Below are positions 1 to 8,936 of a DNA stretch of 34,343 nucleotides, one piece after another. The DNA lies in NCBI GenBank assembly GCA_005881175.1, contig VBEN01000024.1, forward strand, positions 1 to 34,343, given 5' to 3'. How positions within the stretch are numbered: the stretch's first letter is position 1; each line of letters begins with the position of its first letter. The position numbers and the translations under genes are program-made. The stretch is from Chloroflexota bacterium (GTDB lineage: Bacteria; Chloroflexota; Dormibacteria; CF-121). The notes below the pieces were generated by a model that was given only the letters and a program-made list of their open reading frames with translations, did not search any database and was not told where the DNA came from.

Positions 1-411
1 GGCCATCGAGCCGGGCAACCCAAGCCGAACGGCTGACGCGATGATCAGCAGGTAGAAGAGAAGGGAAAAATCGGTCGGAGCGCCGTATCCGCCCGAAAAA
101 TAGAGGATGCTGGTCGCCACCATGAGATCGATGCCGGTGGTGAGAAAGCCGAACCAGCGGCCCGGCCGAAAGCCACGCACCAGGACGACGGAAACCACCA
201 GATTGACCAGGCCCCAGGAGAACAAGATGGTGTCGACGATGAAGACGGAGGCCGACGAATTCTGGTTGCCAAAGTGGTTGAGGATGACGCCCGCCGCCAG
301 CACCACCCAGCGGCCCACCACCGTGATGCGCTCGGCGCTGGCGAGCACGGCCGCCTGACTGTCGCGGACCACGCCCGAGTAGTCGCCAATCGAGGTCTCA
401 GCCTCCGCCAC
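1..411 (-). CDS. Multi-TM membrane protein, N-terminal part only (possibly a sensor histidine kinase or GGDEF-type N-terminus); runs off the window
   Basis: Manual reverse-strand translation from GTG at 411: VAEAETSIGDYSGVVRDSQAAVLASAERITVVGRWVVL...LMVATSILYFSGGYGAPTDFSLLFYLLIIASAVRLGLPGSMA. Several TM segments, and 'YFSGGYGAPTDFSLLFYLLIIASAVR' resembles sensor-kinase N-termini. Overlaps the end of the upstream ORF by 14 nt. Confidence 0.6.
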   Translation of the reverse strand, partial: MAEAETSIGDYSGVVRDSQAAVLASAERITVVGRWVVLAAGVILNHFGNQNSSASVFIVDTILFSWGLVNLVVSVVLVRGFRPGRWFGFLTTGIDLMVATSILYFSGGYGAPTDFSLLFYLLIIASAVRLGLPGSMA

Positions 412-1681
412 GGCCGTATAACGCGGTTTCCCCCGGAGGGCTTGTCCGACCATTCCAGCGGTGAGCCGCCCACAGCATGCCGAGGAGCGCCCAGAACTCC
501 AGACTCAGGTCGTTCTTGAAGAAGGGGACGTCGACGAGGCCGTGCGCGAACATGGCAACCAGTACGAGGATGACCCCCAGGTCGTAAGGGCGCCAGCGGA
601 GCTCGTGCACCCGCCACCCCCGCCAGCCAAGGACGAAGGCCCGGACGGTCAGCCAGCCGAACGCGAACAGGCCGGGGAGCCCGGTCACTGTCCAGAAGTT
701 CAGCACGATGTTGTGCGGGTAGATGACCCTGGGAAGGTCCTGCCAGAAGGGTCCCATCGCCTGCTGGTAATAGGACAGGCCGATGCCGAGGACCGGATGA
801 TGGCTCATCATCCGCAGCGTCTGTTCCCAGATCCGGATCCGGAAGTCCAGCGTGTTGCCCGGCACTGTGTGCAGCTCGTAGGCAATCCGAGCCCGAATCA
901 GCGGGACCTGGCTGATGGCCAGGCCTGCCGCGATGACGGCGGGAACCAGCAGCCTCGCCCATCGATGCGAAATGGCCAGCCCAAGGCCGACCGCCCCGAG
1001 CGCGAGGTAGCCGCCACGCGAGAAGCTGAGCAGGCAGGCCGGCAAGGCCAGCATCAGGAACAGCGCGCTGAGCCACCGCACCGCTCGACCCTTGCCGTAG
1101 AGGACCAAGCTGGCGGCCATCGCCACCAGCGGCACAAGGTAGAGCGACACCGCGTTGGCGGTCTGGTAGATGGCGACGGGCGGCGTGGTGCTGAGATCGA
1201 GGACGTGATGGCGAAGAGCATCGAGCACGATAGCGGCGTTCAGGACCGCGGCCACCGCGCCGCCGACACCGAAACCGAGCAGGATCAGGCCCACTCGCCA
1301 GGGCGACGAGGCGATCGTGGCGACGATCAGAAAAAATGCGGCCGGCTCGATGAAGTAGGCTCGATAGAGTCCCAGCGCGGCCCGATGATCGCCGGAGACG
1401 AGGACCGAAACGGCGCCGGCGGCGATGAAGACCGCGGCCGGCACCGTGAGGGGGCCACGCCAGTGGATGCCCTCCCGCTGTTGAATCGTTTCCAGCGCGA
1501 AGACGGCCATCGTGGCCAGGAGCGCCAGTTCGAGCAAGGTCGTCGGGAGCGGTCCCACGTGCCAGCGGATCACGTAGGCGGGCGCGAGGGCCGCGGCGAC
1601 CGCGGCGGCGACCAGCGTATAGCGGTATCGCTGGCGCACCGCTGCCGTCGCCGGCTGGGCACCGGGACGGGATTGTGTCAT
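398..1681 (-). CDS. O-antigen ligase/polymerase-like (Wzy/WaaL superfamily) membrane protein
   Basis: 427 aa, many TM helices, with an LSFSRGGYLALG motif and a large loop containing 'TLRMMSHHPVLGIGLSYYQ', typical of the O-antigen ligase family. Confidence 0.85.
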   Translation of the reverse strand: MTQSRPGAQPATAAVRQRYRYTLVAAAVAAALAPAYVIRWHVGPLPTTLLELALLATMAVFALETIQQREGIHWRGPLTVPAAVFIAAGAVSVLVSGDHRAALGLYRAYFIEPAAFFLIVATIASSPWRVGLILLGFGVGGAVAAVLNAAIVLDALRHHVLDLSTTPPVAIYQTANAVSLYLVPLVAMAASLVLYGKGRAVRWLSALFLMLALPACLLSFSRGGYLALGAVGLGLAISHRWARLLVPAVIAAGLAISQVPLIRARIAYELHTVPGNTLDFRIRIWEQTLRMMSHHPVLGIGLSYYQQAMGPFWQDLPRVIYPHNIVLNFWTVTGLPGLFAFGWLTVRAFVLGWRGWRVHELRWRPYDLGVILVLVAMFAHGLVDVPFFKNDLSLEFWALLGMLWAAHRWNGRTSPPGETALYGRGGG

Positions 1682-1734
1682 CGCCTCGTCAGACGTGCGC
1701 GATAATCCTATGGATCGCTCACCATGAGGCCGGA

Positions 1735-2883
1735 TTGACCGCGAAGGGGATCGGCTTCGACGCGCGCCTGATCGGGGCGCTGGGCATTGGTCGCTATATT
1801 AGCGGCCTTCTTCCGAAACTCGCCCTCATCCTCGGTGAGCGCCTCACCGTGGTTGCCAACCGGAAGGATGCGGCGATCGTGCGAGCCTTGATCGGTGGAT
1901 TGCCGCACCTGATGACGGTTAACGCCCAACCCTATCGCCTGGCGGAACAGTCGTTGCTTCCGCTCAGCCTGCTCCGCGCCGAGCTGGGCTTGATCCATTT
2001 CCCGCACTACAACCTCCCTCTGGTCAAGCCCGGACACTTCGTGGTCACCGTTCATGACCTCTTCCCCTTTCAATTTCCCCAGATCCATTCGGGCCCACTG
2101 CCGCGGGCGGTGAACCAGATGCTGATGCGCAACGCCGTCCGGCGCGCCGACCGCATCATCACGCCGTCGAAAGCGACCGCACTGGCGGTTAAACAGAGCT
2201 TCCCTGCATCGGCCGATCGGGTGCTGGCGATCGCAGAGGCTGCCGACGATCGCTTCAACGCCCTCCGCAATCCGCAGGGCGAGGCCGCCTGGCAGACGCG
2301 ACTCAAAATCCGCCCACCGTATGTCTTTTATCTCGGTCAGTGGAAGGCATACAAGAACCTGCCGCTGCTGCTGGAGGCATTCCAGATCGTCAGACGCACT
2401 CATCCGGCCAGTCAGCTGGTGCTCGCCGGTGACGACCCGCGCCACCCGGAAGTCCGCCAGCTGGCCGCAGGACTGCCCGAGGGTTCCATCGTGCTGCCGG
2501 GCCGGCTCCCGGAGAGTGCGGTCCCCGACCTTTACCGGGGCGCGGCCGTCGTGGTGCTGCCTTCACGAGCCGAGGGCTTCGGCTTGCCGGTGATCGAGGC
2601 GATGGCCTGCGGAGTCCCGGTGGTTTGCAGCGACCTGCCGGTGCTCCGCGAGATTGCCGATGGCGTCGCCGTCTTCTGCGATCCGGCTGACCCGGCGGCC
2701 TTCGCGCGAGCGATGAGTGAGATCCTTGATGGGGGAACCGGTGACCACCGCCGACTTGGGATCGAGCGGGCCAAAGCCTTCACCTGGGAGCGGGCCGCCC
2801 AGCAGACGGTGGAAGCCTACGAGATCGTTCTTGGTGTTCGCCTAATAGGCCACCGAACGCCTCGCCGCCGCGAAGATCGTTGA
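1735..2883 (+). CDS. Glycosyltransferase family 4 (GT-B)
   Basis: 'GIGFDARLIGALGIGRYISGLLPKLA' N-terminus, 'YLGQWKAYKNLPLLLEAF', 'PSRAEGFGLPVIEAMACGVPVVCSDLPVLREI'. TTG at 1735 fits the family N-terminus better than the ORF start at 1675. Confidence 0.88.
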   Translation: MTAKGIGFDARLIGALGIGRYISGLLPKLALILGERLTVVANRKDAAIVRALIGGLPHLMTVNAQPYRLAEQSLLPLSLLRAELGLIHFPHYNLPLVKPGHFVVTVHDLFPFQFPQIHSGPLPRAVNQMLMRNAVRRADRIITPSKATALAVKQSFPASADRVLAIAEAADDRFNALRNPQGEAAWQTRLKIRPPYVFYLGQWKAYKNLPLLLEAFQIVRRTHPASQLVLAGDDPRHPEVRQLAAGLPEGSIVLPGRLPESAVPDLYRGAAVVVLPSRAEGFGLPVIEAMACGVPVVCSDLPVLREIADGVAVFCDPADPAAFARAMSEILDGGTGDHRRLGIERAKAFTWERAAQQTVEAYEIVLGVRLIGHRTPRRREDR

Positions 2884-4210
2884 CCTGGGCCCAACCGGTG
2901 AGGCCGGGTCGCACCTGGTGGCGCTCCAAGTAGCGAGGGATCTCTTCGGTAAAGCGCTCCACCAGAAAGATCGGCATCGGCCGCGGGCCGACCAGGCTCA
3001 TGTCGCCCTTGAGGATGTTGATGAGCTGGGGCAATTCATCGAGACTGAGCCGGCGCAGCATCCGACCAACCGGCGTGCAGCGGTCGTCGTCCGGCCTGGC
3101 GACGACCGGTCCGGTCTGGGCTTCGGCGTCGGGAATCATGGACCGGAACTTATAGACGGTGAACCGCTTGTCGTGGAGCCCCACTCTGGGCTGGCGGAAG
3201 AACACCGGCCCCCGGGGCGACGTCGCCTTGATCAAGATCGCGATCAGGAGCATGAGCGGGGAGGCGATGATGAGGCCGGCGGCGCTGACGAGGATGTCGA
3301 TGGCACGCTTCAGCACGGCGGCCGGCCCCCGCAGGCGGCTTCGGCGGATGCCGATCAGCGGAAGCCCATCGATCGCGTCCACCGCAGCACGCGTGCTCAT
3401 GACTTCGAGAAGGTCGGGGACCAGCTTGAACTCGGCCTGCAGGTCATCGCAGGTCTTGACCAGGTGCAGGATCTGGTCGTTGGTCGCGCCCGGCACCGCG
3501 AGAAAGACCTGGTCGACCCGCATCTGCGGGATCAGCTGCCGGAGGTCGGCGATTTGGCCGACGACGGGCGCGCCGGCGAACGCGCTTCCCACCTGCAGCC
3601 GGTCATCGAGAACACCGGCGACGTGATAGCCATATTGCGGGAACATCGCCATCCGCTGAATCAATAGCTGGCTGCCCGTGCCGGTGCCGACCATCAGCAC
3701 CCGCTCGGTGCCGATGCCGCGACGCCGGAGTCGGGTCTCGTACTGGCGCAGCAGGTAGCGCTCGATCGTCATCAGCACCGCCGCGATGATCACGGTGTAC
3801 ACGAACGTAAGTCGGGCGTATTCGAAACCGCGGTAGAGGGACATGCCCGCCAGCATCAACATCGCGGCCAGGGCGGTGCCGCTGCCCATGGCAAACACCT
3901 GGTCGACGAGGGTGCGCCCCCGCCAGGACCGGTATTGCTGATTGATCGCCAGCGAGAAAAGATAGATGGCGATGACCGCGGGGATCGCGGCCACGTAGGG
4001 ACCGAAGGCGAGCGGTTGCCCGACCACCTGGGGGATCCGGTCGAGGTGGTAGCGGTATTCATAGGCGAGGATCACGGAAGCGCCGGCGATCAGCGCATCT
4101 CCCGCAATCAGGACCAGGGGCAGCCAGTTCGGCCTGCGGAAAATGGCGGCCGGGGCGGCCAGCGGCTTCGCCGCGAGCTCGCCGCCCACCGTCCGGTAGG
4201 TTTCGGTCAC
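2780..4210 (-). CDS. Polyprenyl-phosphate sugar-1-phosphate transferase (WbaP/EpsL-like), apparently C-terminally truncated
   Basis: N-terminal TM bundle, CoA-binding-like domain, then 'FFRQPRVGLHDKRFTVYKFRSM', 'LRRLSLDELPQLINILKGDMSLVGPRPMP', 'RPGLTGWAQVNDLRGG'. The usual C-terminal 'YDLYYIENWSLWLDLKI' block is absent. Starts with GTG overlapping the gatD stop (GTGA). Confidence 0.85.
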   Translation of the reverse strand: MTETYRTVGGELAAKPLAAPAAIFRRPNWLPLVLIAGDALIAGASVILAYEYRYHLDRIPQVVGQPLAFGPYVAAIPAVIAIYLFSLAINQQYRSWRGRTLVDQVFAMGSGTALAAMLMLAGMSLYRGFEYARLTFVYTVIIAAVLMTIERYLLRQYETRLRRRGIGTERVLMVGTGTGSQLLIQRMAMFPQYGYHVAGVLDDRLQVGSAFAGAPVVGQIADLRQLIPQMRVDQVFLAVPGATNDQILHLVKTCDDLQAEFKLVPDLLEVMSTRAAVDAIDGLPLIGIRRSRLRGPAAVLKRAIDILVSAAGLIIASPLMLLIAILIKATSPRGPVFFRQPRVGLHDKRFTVYKFRSMIPDAEAQTGPVVARPDDDRCTPVGRMLRRLSLDELPQLINILKGDMSLVGPRPMPIFLVERFTEEIPRYLERHQVRPGLTGWAQVNDLRGGEAFGGLLGEHQERSRRLPPSAGRPAPR

Positions 4211-4941
4211 CGCCGAGCCCCAATCCGTTCTCGGACGGCGTTGTGTGCGGCCATCTCCATGGTGTCGTCCAATGCTTCAAAACGGACGGGCCCCCGCCGT
4301 TGTAACGCTCGTAGCAGCAAGAAGTCCGCGAAGTGCGGGTTCTTGGGGAGCAGCGAGCCGTGCAGATAGGTGCCGAATACGTTGCCGGCGGCCACACCCT
4401 CGGTCGCATCCTCGCCATTGTTGCCCGCGCCTCGGATCACCTGTCCGAGGGGCCGCAGTCCGGCGCCGAGGTAGGTCTTCCCGCTGTGGTTCTCGAAACC
4501 CACCAGGGTGGGGGGTTGCAGGCCCAGGTCCCTGGTCTCGATCACGATGTTGCCAATGTTTCGCCTGGCACCTGGCACCGTGTGCAGATCGGCCAGCGCC
4601 AGGCCAGGCAACTTCTTGCCGTCAGCCGTCACGTAGTACTCACCCAGCAGCTGGTATCCGCCGCAGACCGCGAGCACCACGGCCCCGCCGTGGATCGCTT
4701 CCCGAATCGCATCCACCTTGTGCGCGGCGGCATCGGTGAAGACCAACTCCTGGTCCCGGTCCTGTCCACCGCCCCAGAAGATCAGGTCGATGTCTGACAG
4801 GTCCGGGGCTGGGCCCCGTCCGATAGCGCGCACCTCGACCCGGATCCCCCGCCACTCGGCCCGCTTCTGCAGCGTCAGGATATTGCCTCGATCGCCATAG
4901 ATGTTCATCTCGTCCGCGTACAGGTGCGCAATGCGCAGCAT
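4207..4941 (-). CDS. gatD: Lipid II isoglutaminyl synthase glutaminase subunit GatD (type 1 glutamine amidotransferase)
   Basis: 'MLRIAHLYADEMNIYGDRGNILTLQKRAEWRGI', 'IFWGGGQDRDQ', nucleophile region 'VLAVCGGYQLLG', 'GFENHSGKTYLG', 'GTYLHGSLLPKNPHFADFLL'. Start set at internal Met 4941. Confidence 0.92.
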   Translation of the reverse strand: MLRIAHLYADEMNIYGDRGNILTLQKRAEWRGIRVEVRAIGRGPAPDLSDIDLIFWGGGQDRDQELVFTDAAAHKVDAIREAIHGGAVVLAVCGGYQLLGEYYVTADGKKLPGLALADLHTVPGARRNIGNIVIETRDLGLQPPTLVGFENHSGKTYLGAGLRPLGQVIRGAGNNGEDATEGVAAGNVFGTYLHGSLLPKNPHFADFLLLRALQRRGPVRFEALDDTMEMAAHNAVRERIGARR

Positions 4942-4960
4942 GGGGCCGCTCACATTGGGT

Positions 4961-5680
4961 ATGGTACGGCGCGTGGCTCGCCAGCTGGTCTGCATTCCCA
5001 CCTACAACGAGGCGAGCAACATCCTGGCGCTGATCGAGCAGGTGCACCTGGCCGCCCCCCAGGCGGACGTGCTCGTCATCGATGACAACTCGCCCGACGG
5101 GACCGGCGACCTGGTGAGGGATCGGATGCTCAAAGACGCCCGGTTGGAGGCCATGGCCCGACCCGGCAAACTTGGCCTGGGCACGGCCTACATGGCGGGC
5201 TTCGCCTTCGCCCTCCAGCACGGCTATCCCAGGGCGCTGACCATGGACGCGGACTTCTCCCATCCTCCGGAGCGGGTCCCGGCCTTGATCGAGGCCGTGG
5301 ACGACGGCGCCGATCTATCGGTTGGTTCCCGCTATGTCCCGGGCGGCGCCATTAGGGGGTGGGCGATCAGCCGCCGGATCTTGAGCGCCACGGCCAACCT
5401 CGTGGCACGCCAGACGCTGCGACTGCGGACCCGCGACTGCACCGGCGGATTTCGCTGTTACAGCCTGCGGTCGATGCAGTTCCTGGTCACCCGACCGTTG
5501 CGTTCTTCGGGCTACTCGGCGCTGATCGAGCTGCTGGCCCGTTGCGAACGGGCCGATCTATCGATCAAGGAGATCCCGATCACCTTCACGGACCGGACAC
5601 ACGGACGATCGAAGATCTCCCGACAGGAGATCTTCCGGGCCATGCTGACCGTGGCCCGGCTCGCCGGGAAGCGTACGTGA
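4961..5680 (+). CDS. Polyprenol (dolichol)-phosphate mannosyltransferase-like GT2
   Basis: 'QLVCIPTYNEASNILALIEQV', 'LVIDDNSPDGTGDLV', 'ALTMDADFSHPPERVPALIEA', 'SRYVPGGAIRGW', 'GGFRCYSLRSMQ', 'EIPITFTDRTHGRSKIS'. Start set at 4961. Confidence 0.92.
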   Translation: MVRRVARQLVCIPTYNEASNILALIEQVHLAAPQADVLVIDDNSPDGTGDLVRDRMLKDARLEAMARPGKLGLGTAYMAGFAFALQHGYPRALTMDADFSHPPERVPALIEAVDDGADLSVGSRYVPGGAIRGWAISRRILSATANLVARQTLRLRTRDCTGGFRCYSLRSMQFLVTRPLRSSGYSALIELLARCERADLSIKEIPITFTDRTHGRSKISRQEIFRAMLTVARLAGKRT

Positions 5681-6690
5681 GCCGCCGGCGCGCCATCCAG
5701 GCGGCCGTTCTGCTGGCCATCGGCCTGCTGATTCTCTATGGCGTCATCCGGACGGTGCACCCAGCCGAGGTCGGGCGCGCCATCCGGGGCGCCAGCCCGG
5801 GCTGGATCCTGGTCGCCGAGGCCGCCTTCCTCGCCTTCATCGTGGTGCGCGGCTGGCGCTGGCTGGTGATCCTGCGTGCCTCGGCGCCCCGGGCGGGGCT
5901 GGGGGACGCGATGGCGGTGACCGGCATCGGCTTCGCCGTAAACGCCGTCTCGCCCTTCAAGCTGGGCGAGCTGTTGCGAATCGGCGCCATCGCGCCGCGC
6001 GCCGGGATCGGGGTGGGTGAGGCGAGCGCGACGGTCGTCGTCGAGCGCGTGCTCGACGTGCTGGCATTGCTCGTGATCGCGGTGGGCGCGGCGGCGATCT
6101 CGGGTGCGGGATCGCACAGCTTCGGGCTGTGGAGCGGCGTCGTGCTGATTGCCGCCATCTCCATCGTCATCGCCCTGGTGGCATTCCTGGCGGTCACCTA
6201 TCCGCAACCGGCCCTGGCCATGATCGAGCGGATCGCGAAACCGTTGCCGGCTGCGGTGGGGAGATTCGTCGACACCTTCGCGGCATCCGTCCTCAAGGGC
6301 TTCGCCTCGCTTCGATCACCCCGGCGGCTCGCCGTCGCCAGTCTGTTGAGCCTGCTGGTCTGGCTCTGCATCGTCGTGGGCCTCGTCGCCTTCTTCCGCG
6401 CGCTGACACCGCAGCTGTCAGTCGCCACCCTGGTGCTGGCCTGCACCATCTTCGTGATCAGCCAGGCGATCAGCATCACGCCGGGGTCGGTTGGAACCTA
6501 CGAAGGCTTCTTCCTACTGGTCCTGAGTACGTTCGGCGCCCGACCGGCGGCGCTCGTTGCCGCGGTCGCCGTCCTCAGCCATGTCGGCAACATCGTGATC
6601 TTGCTGCTTGCCGGCGGCGCCGGCGCCTTATGGCTTCGCGTCAACCGGCCTTCCCTTCCAGTACGGCTGGAGCGCCCCGTCCCGAGTTAA
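5677..6690 (+). CDS. Lysylphosphatidylglycerol synthase TM-region / UPF0104 family flippase-like membrane protein
   Basis: GTG at 5677 overlaps the GT2 stop (GTGA). 'RGWRWLVILRA', 'VNAVSPFKLGELLRIGAI', 'VVVERVLDVLALLVI', 'ISITPGSVGTYEGFFLLVLSTFG'. Confidence 0.87.
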   Translation: MSRRRAIQAAVLLAIGLLILYGVIRTVHPAEVGRAIRGASPGWILVAEAAFLAFIVVRGWRWLVILRASAPRAGLGDAMAVTGIGFAVNAVSPFKLGELLRIGAIAPRAGIGVGEASATVVVERVLDVLALLVIAVGAAAISGAGSHSFGLWSGVVLIAAISIVIALVAFLAVTYPQPALAMIERIAKPLPAAVGRFVDTFAASVLKGFASLRSPRRLAVASLLSLLVWLCIVVGLVAFFRALTPQLSVATLVLACTIFVISQAISITPGSVGTYEGFFLLVLSTFGARPAALVAAVAVLSHVGNIVILLLAGGAGALWLRVNRPSLPVRLERPVPS

Positions 6691-8046
6691 CACCGCGCGC
6701 AACTCCAGCATCGCGGTGTAGGTCGGCAGCACGAAGATCGTCTGACCGTCGGCGGTCGCCTCGCTCGCCCGCCTCAGCGCCAGGCGCCAGTCGCTGACCA
6801 CCTCGATCCGATCGTCAGGGATCTCCGCATATTTCAGCCGCACCCGCAGGTCGAGCGCGCGGTCGCCGCTCACGACGATGTGCCCCGCGACGTCTTTGAG
6901 CTGTTCGAAATCGACGTCCCAGATCCAGGATACGTCCCGACCGTCGGCGATCCGGTCGTTGAGCGCGATCAAAAATGAGCGGGCCTTCCCAAACTGGATC
7001 GCGGTCCGCAGGACTTCATTGAACCCGGTGGGATTCTTGGCGAGCAAGAGCACAGCCGGGCGACCATCGACCACGGTGTGCTCCATCCGCCCGAACGCCG
7101 GCGTGAAGTTCCGCAGCGCGGCGGCGCTGCTGGCGATCGAAACCCCCATCGCCTGGGCCGCCGCCACCGCCAGGACGACGTTGTACGCGTTGTACAGCCC
7201 TGATAGCGGCACATCGAAACCGGTCTCGTGCGCGCCATCGCTGATCCGTAGGCGCATCCGCTCCATGCCCTCGATCGCGACCGAGGACGCTCTGACGTCG
7301 GGCGACGGCCGGGCAAAGTCGCCGCGCGGGCAATGATAGTGGCCGACGTGCCCGAAATAGACGCCCTCGAACACGAATGCGCTTCCGCATCTCGGACAGA
7401 ATTTCGCGTCGGCGCCGTGGCTCAGCTCCGGCTGCAACAGTGACGGATCGTCCAGCCCCGCATAGACGACGCGCGGCAGTCCATCGCCCAGCGCCGCCAC
7501 CATCGGGTCGTCGGCATTCAGCACGGCGGTCACTCCCTCGGGCCCCTGGGTCAGCGCGCGGCGGATGTGGGCCGCCGTCGTCTCCAGCTCACCGTAGCGG
7601 TCGAGCTGGTCGCGGAACAGGTTCGTCACGATGATGGTCCCCGGCGCGATTTCCTGGACGAGCCGAGGCAGGCTCGCCTCATCGATTTCGAACAGCCCAA
7701 CATTCGCGTCCAGCCCGCCGGACCAGCTCGCACGATTCACCAGCGCCGCGGTCACCCCAAAGATCAGGTTGGCGCCGGCCTGGTTGGCGACGGTCCGCCG
7801 ACCCTGCGCCTCGAGGATGTGCCGCAGGAGCGCCGCCGTCGTCGTCTTTCCGTTCGTGCCGGTGACCACGACCGCGCCTTGGTCGAGCGACCGGGTCAGG
7901 GTGGTCAGAATTCTCGGATCCACCCACCGCGAGACATCGCCGGGAAGCGTTGTTCCACCGCCTCGTCGCAAGCCGCGACTCAAGCCTGCCGTCAGCTTGC
8001 CCGCCCAGAGCGCCGCCATGGCGCGGGCACCGAACCGTGCAAGCAT
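6628..8046 (-). CDS. murT: Lipid II isoglutaminyl synthase subunit MurT (Mur ligase family)
   Basis: 'VVVTGTNGKTTTAALLRHILEAQGRRTVANQAGANL', 'IIVTNLFRDQLDRYGELE', four-Cys ribbon 'CPRCGSAFVFEGVYFGHVGHYHCPRG', C-terminal DUF1727-like region. Start overlaps the ispE stop (TGATG). Confidence 0.93.
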   Translation of the reverse strand: MLARFGARAMAALWAGKLTAGLSRGLRRGGGTTLPGDVSRWVDPRILTTLTRSLDQGAVVVTGTNGKTTTAALLRHILEAQGRRTVANQAGANLIFGVTAALVNRASWSGGLDANVGLFEIDEASLPRLVQEIAPGTIIVTNLFRDQLDRYGELETTAAHIRRALTQGPEGVTAVLNADDPMVAALGDGLPRVVYAGLDDPSLLQPELSHGADAKFCPRCGSAFVFEGVYFGHVGHYHCPRGDFARPSPDVRASSVAIEGMERMRLRISDGAHETGFDVPLSGLYNAYNVVLAVAAAQAMGVSIASSAAALRNFTPAFGRMEHTVVDGRPAVLLLAKNPTGFNEVLRTAIQFGKARSFLIALNDRIADGRDVSWIWDVDFEQLKDVAGHIVVSGDRALDLRVRLKYAEIPDDRIEVVSDWRLALRRASEATADGQTIFVLPTYTAMLELRAVLTRDGALQPYWKGRPVDAKP

Positions 8047-8882
8047 CAGGAGGCGGCGGGGACGGGATGACAGAGCCAGGCAGGATATCCAAGACGCCGG
8101 ACCGTGGCCAGCGCCTTCTCCGCATCGCGTTGGTCCTGAAAACCGGCGAAGAACGCCGCCCCCGTACCGGTCATGGCCATTCCCGGAACGGCGGCCCGCA
8201 ATGGCTCGATGGCCTCATCCAGCGCGGCGAACAACCGGCGGCTCGTCCCCTCTAGATCATTTCCGAACTCGATCGCATTCTCATTCGCCAGCGCCCGGAC
8301 CAGCGCCGGCGTGCGATGCGCGGTCGGCTCGGTTCCGTCCACCGCCGCGTAGACGGAACGCGTGGAGATCGCCACCGGAGGACACACCACCAGGAAGCGC
8401 CAGCTCGCGGGGAACGGCAGGAGTGGCTCGATGGTCGATCCCAGCCCGGTCGCCCGCGCGGTCCCACCAGAGAGAAAGAACGGAACATCCTGGCCGACGT
8501 TGGTGGCGACCTCGACGAGCTCGGTCGACGTCAGCTTCAGGTCGTAGAGCTGGTTGGCGGCACGGAGGAACGCGGCGGCATCGGCACTGCCGCCGCCCAG
8601 GCCGGCGCCCATCGGGATCCGCTTGAAGAGCCGAAGGGTGAAGGGCAGATTCCGGCTCACCCGGCCTTCCAGCTCGCGGGCCGCCTTCAGCACCAGGTTC
8701 TCGCCATCGATCGGCGTGCCCACCACCTCGAAGACCCGGCAATCCGTGCGTTCGACCCAGACCAGGTCATGCAGCGAAATCGTCTGCATCACCGAGTCGA
8801 TCTCGTGGTAGCCGTCGGGGCGGCGACCGGTGACGTCCAGCGTCAAATTGAGCTTGGCGTATGCGGGCAGGATCAGCGCCAC
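8046..8882 (-). CDS. ispE: 4-diphosphocytidyl-2-C-methyl-D-erythritol kinase
   Basis: 'PAYAKLNLTLDVTGRRPDGYHEIDSVMQTISLHD', GHMP motif 'IPMGAGLGGGSADAAAFLRA', 'GQDVPFFLSGGTARATG'. Confidence 0.93.
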   Translation of the reverse strand: MALILPAYAKLNLTLDVTGRRPDGYHEIDSVMQTISLHDLVWVERTDCRVFEVVGTPIDGENLVLKAARELEGRVSRNLPFTLRLFKRIPMGAGLGGGSADAAAFLRAANQLYDLKLTSTELVEVATNVGQDVPFFLSGGTARATGLGSTIEPLLPFPASWRFLVVCPPVAISTRSVYAAVDGTEPTAHRTPALVRALANENAIEFGNDLEGTSRRLFAALDEAIEPLRAAVPGMAMTGTGAAFFAGFQDQRDAEKALATVRRLGYPAWLCHPVPAAS

Positions 8883-8898
8883 GTCGACACGAACTCTA

Positions 8899-8936
8899 TC
8901 CCCCTCCCCCCTTGTGGGGGAGGGTCGGGGTGGGGG
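8899..8936 (+). repeat. GC-rich hairpin-forming intergenic repeat, copy 1
   Basis: TCCCCCTCCCCCCTTGTGGGGGAGGGTCGGGGTGGGGG: stem CCCTCCCCC/GGGGGAGGG plus a G-rich tail. Abuts the murJ stop. An inverted, diverged copy is at 10510-10550. Confidence 0.8.

Noticed and set aside
461-1705. 414-aa plus-strand ORF opposite the O-antigen ligase gene
   Set aside because: Low-complexity R/E/Q/H/G composition typical of the antisense frame of a GC-rich gene; no family features. The minus-strand frame is clearly the real gene.
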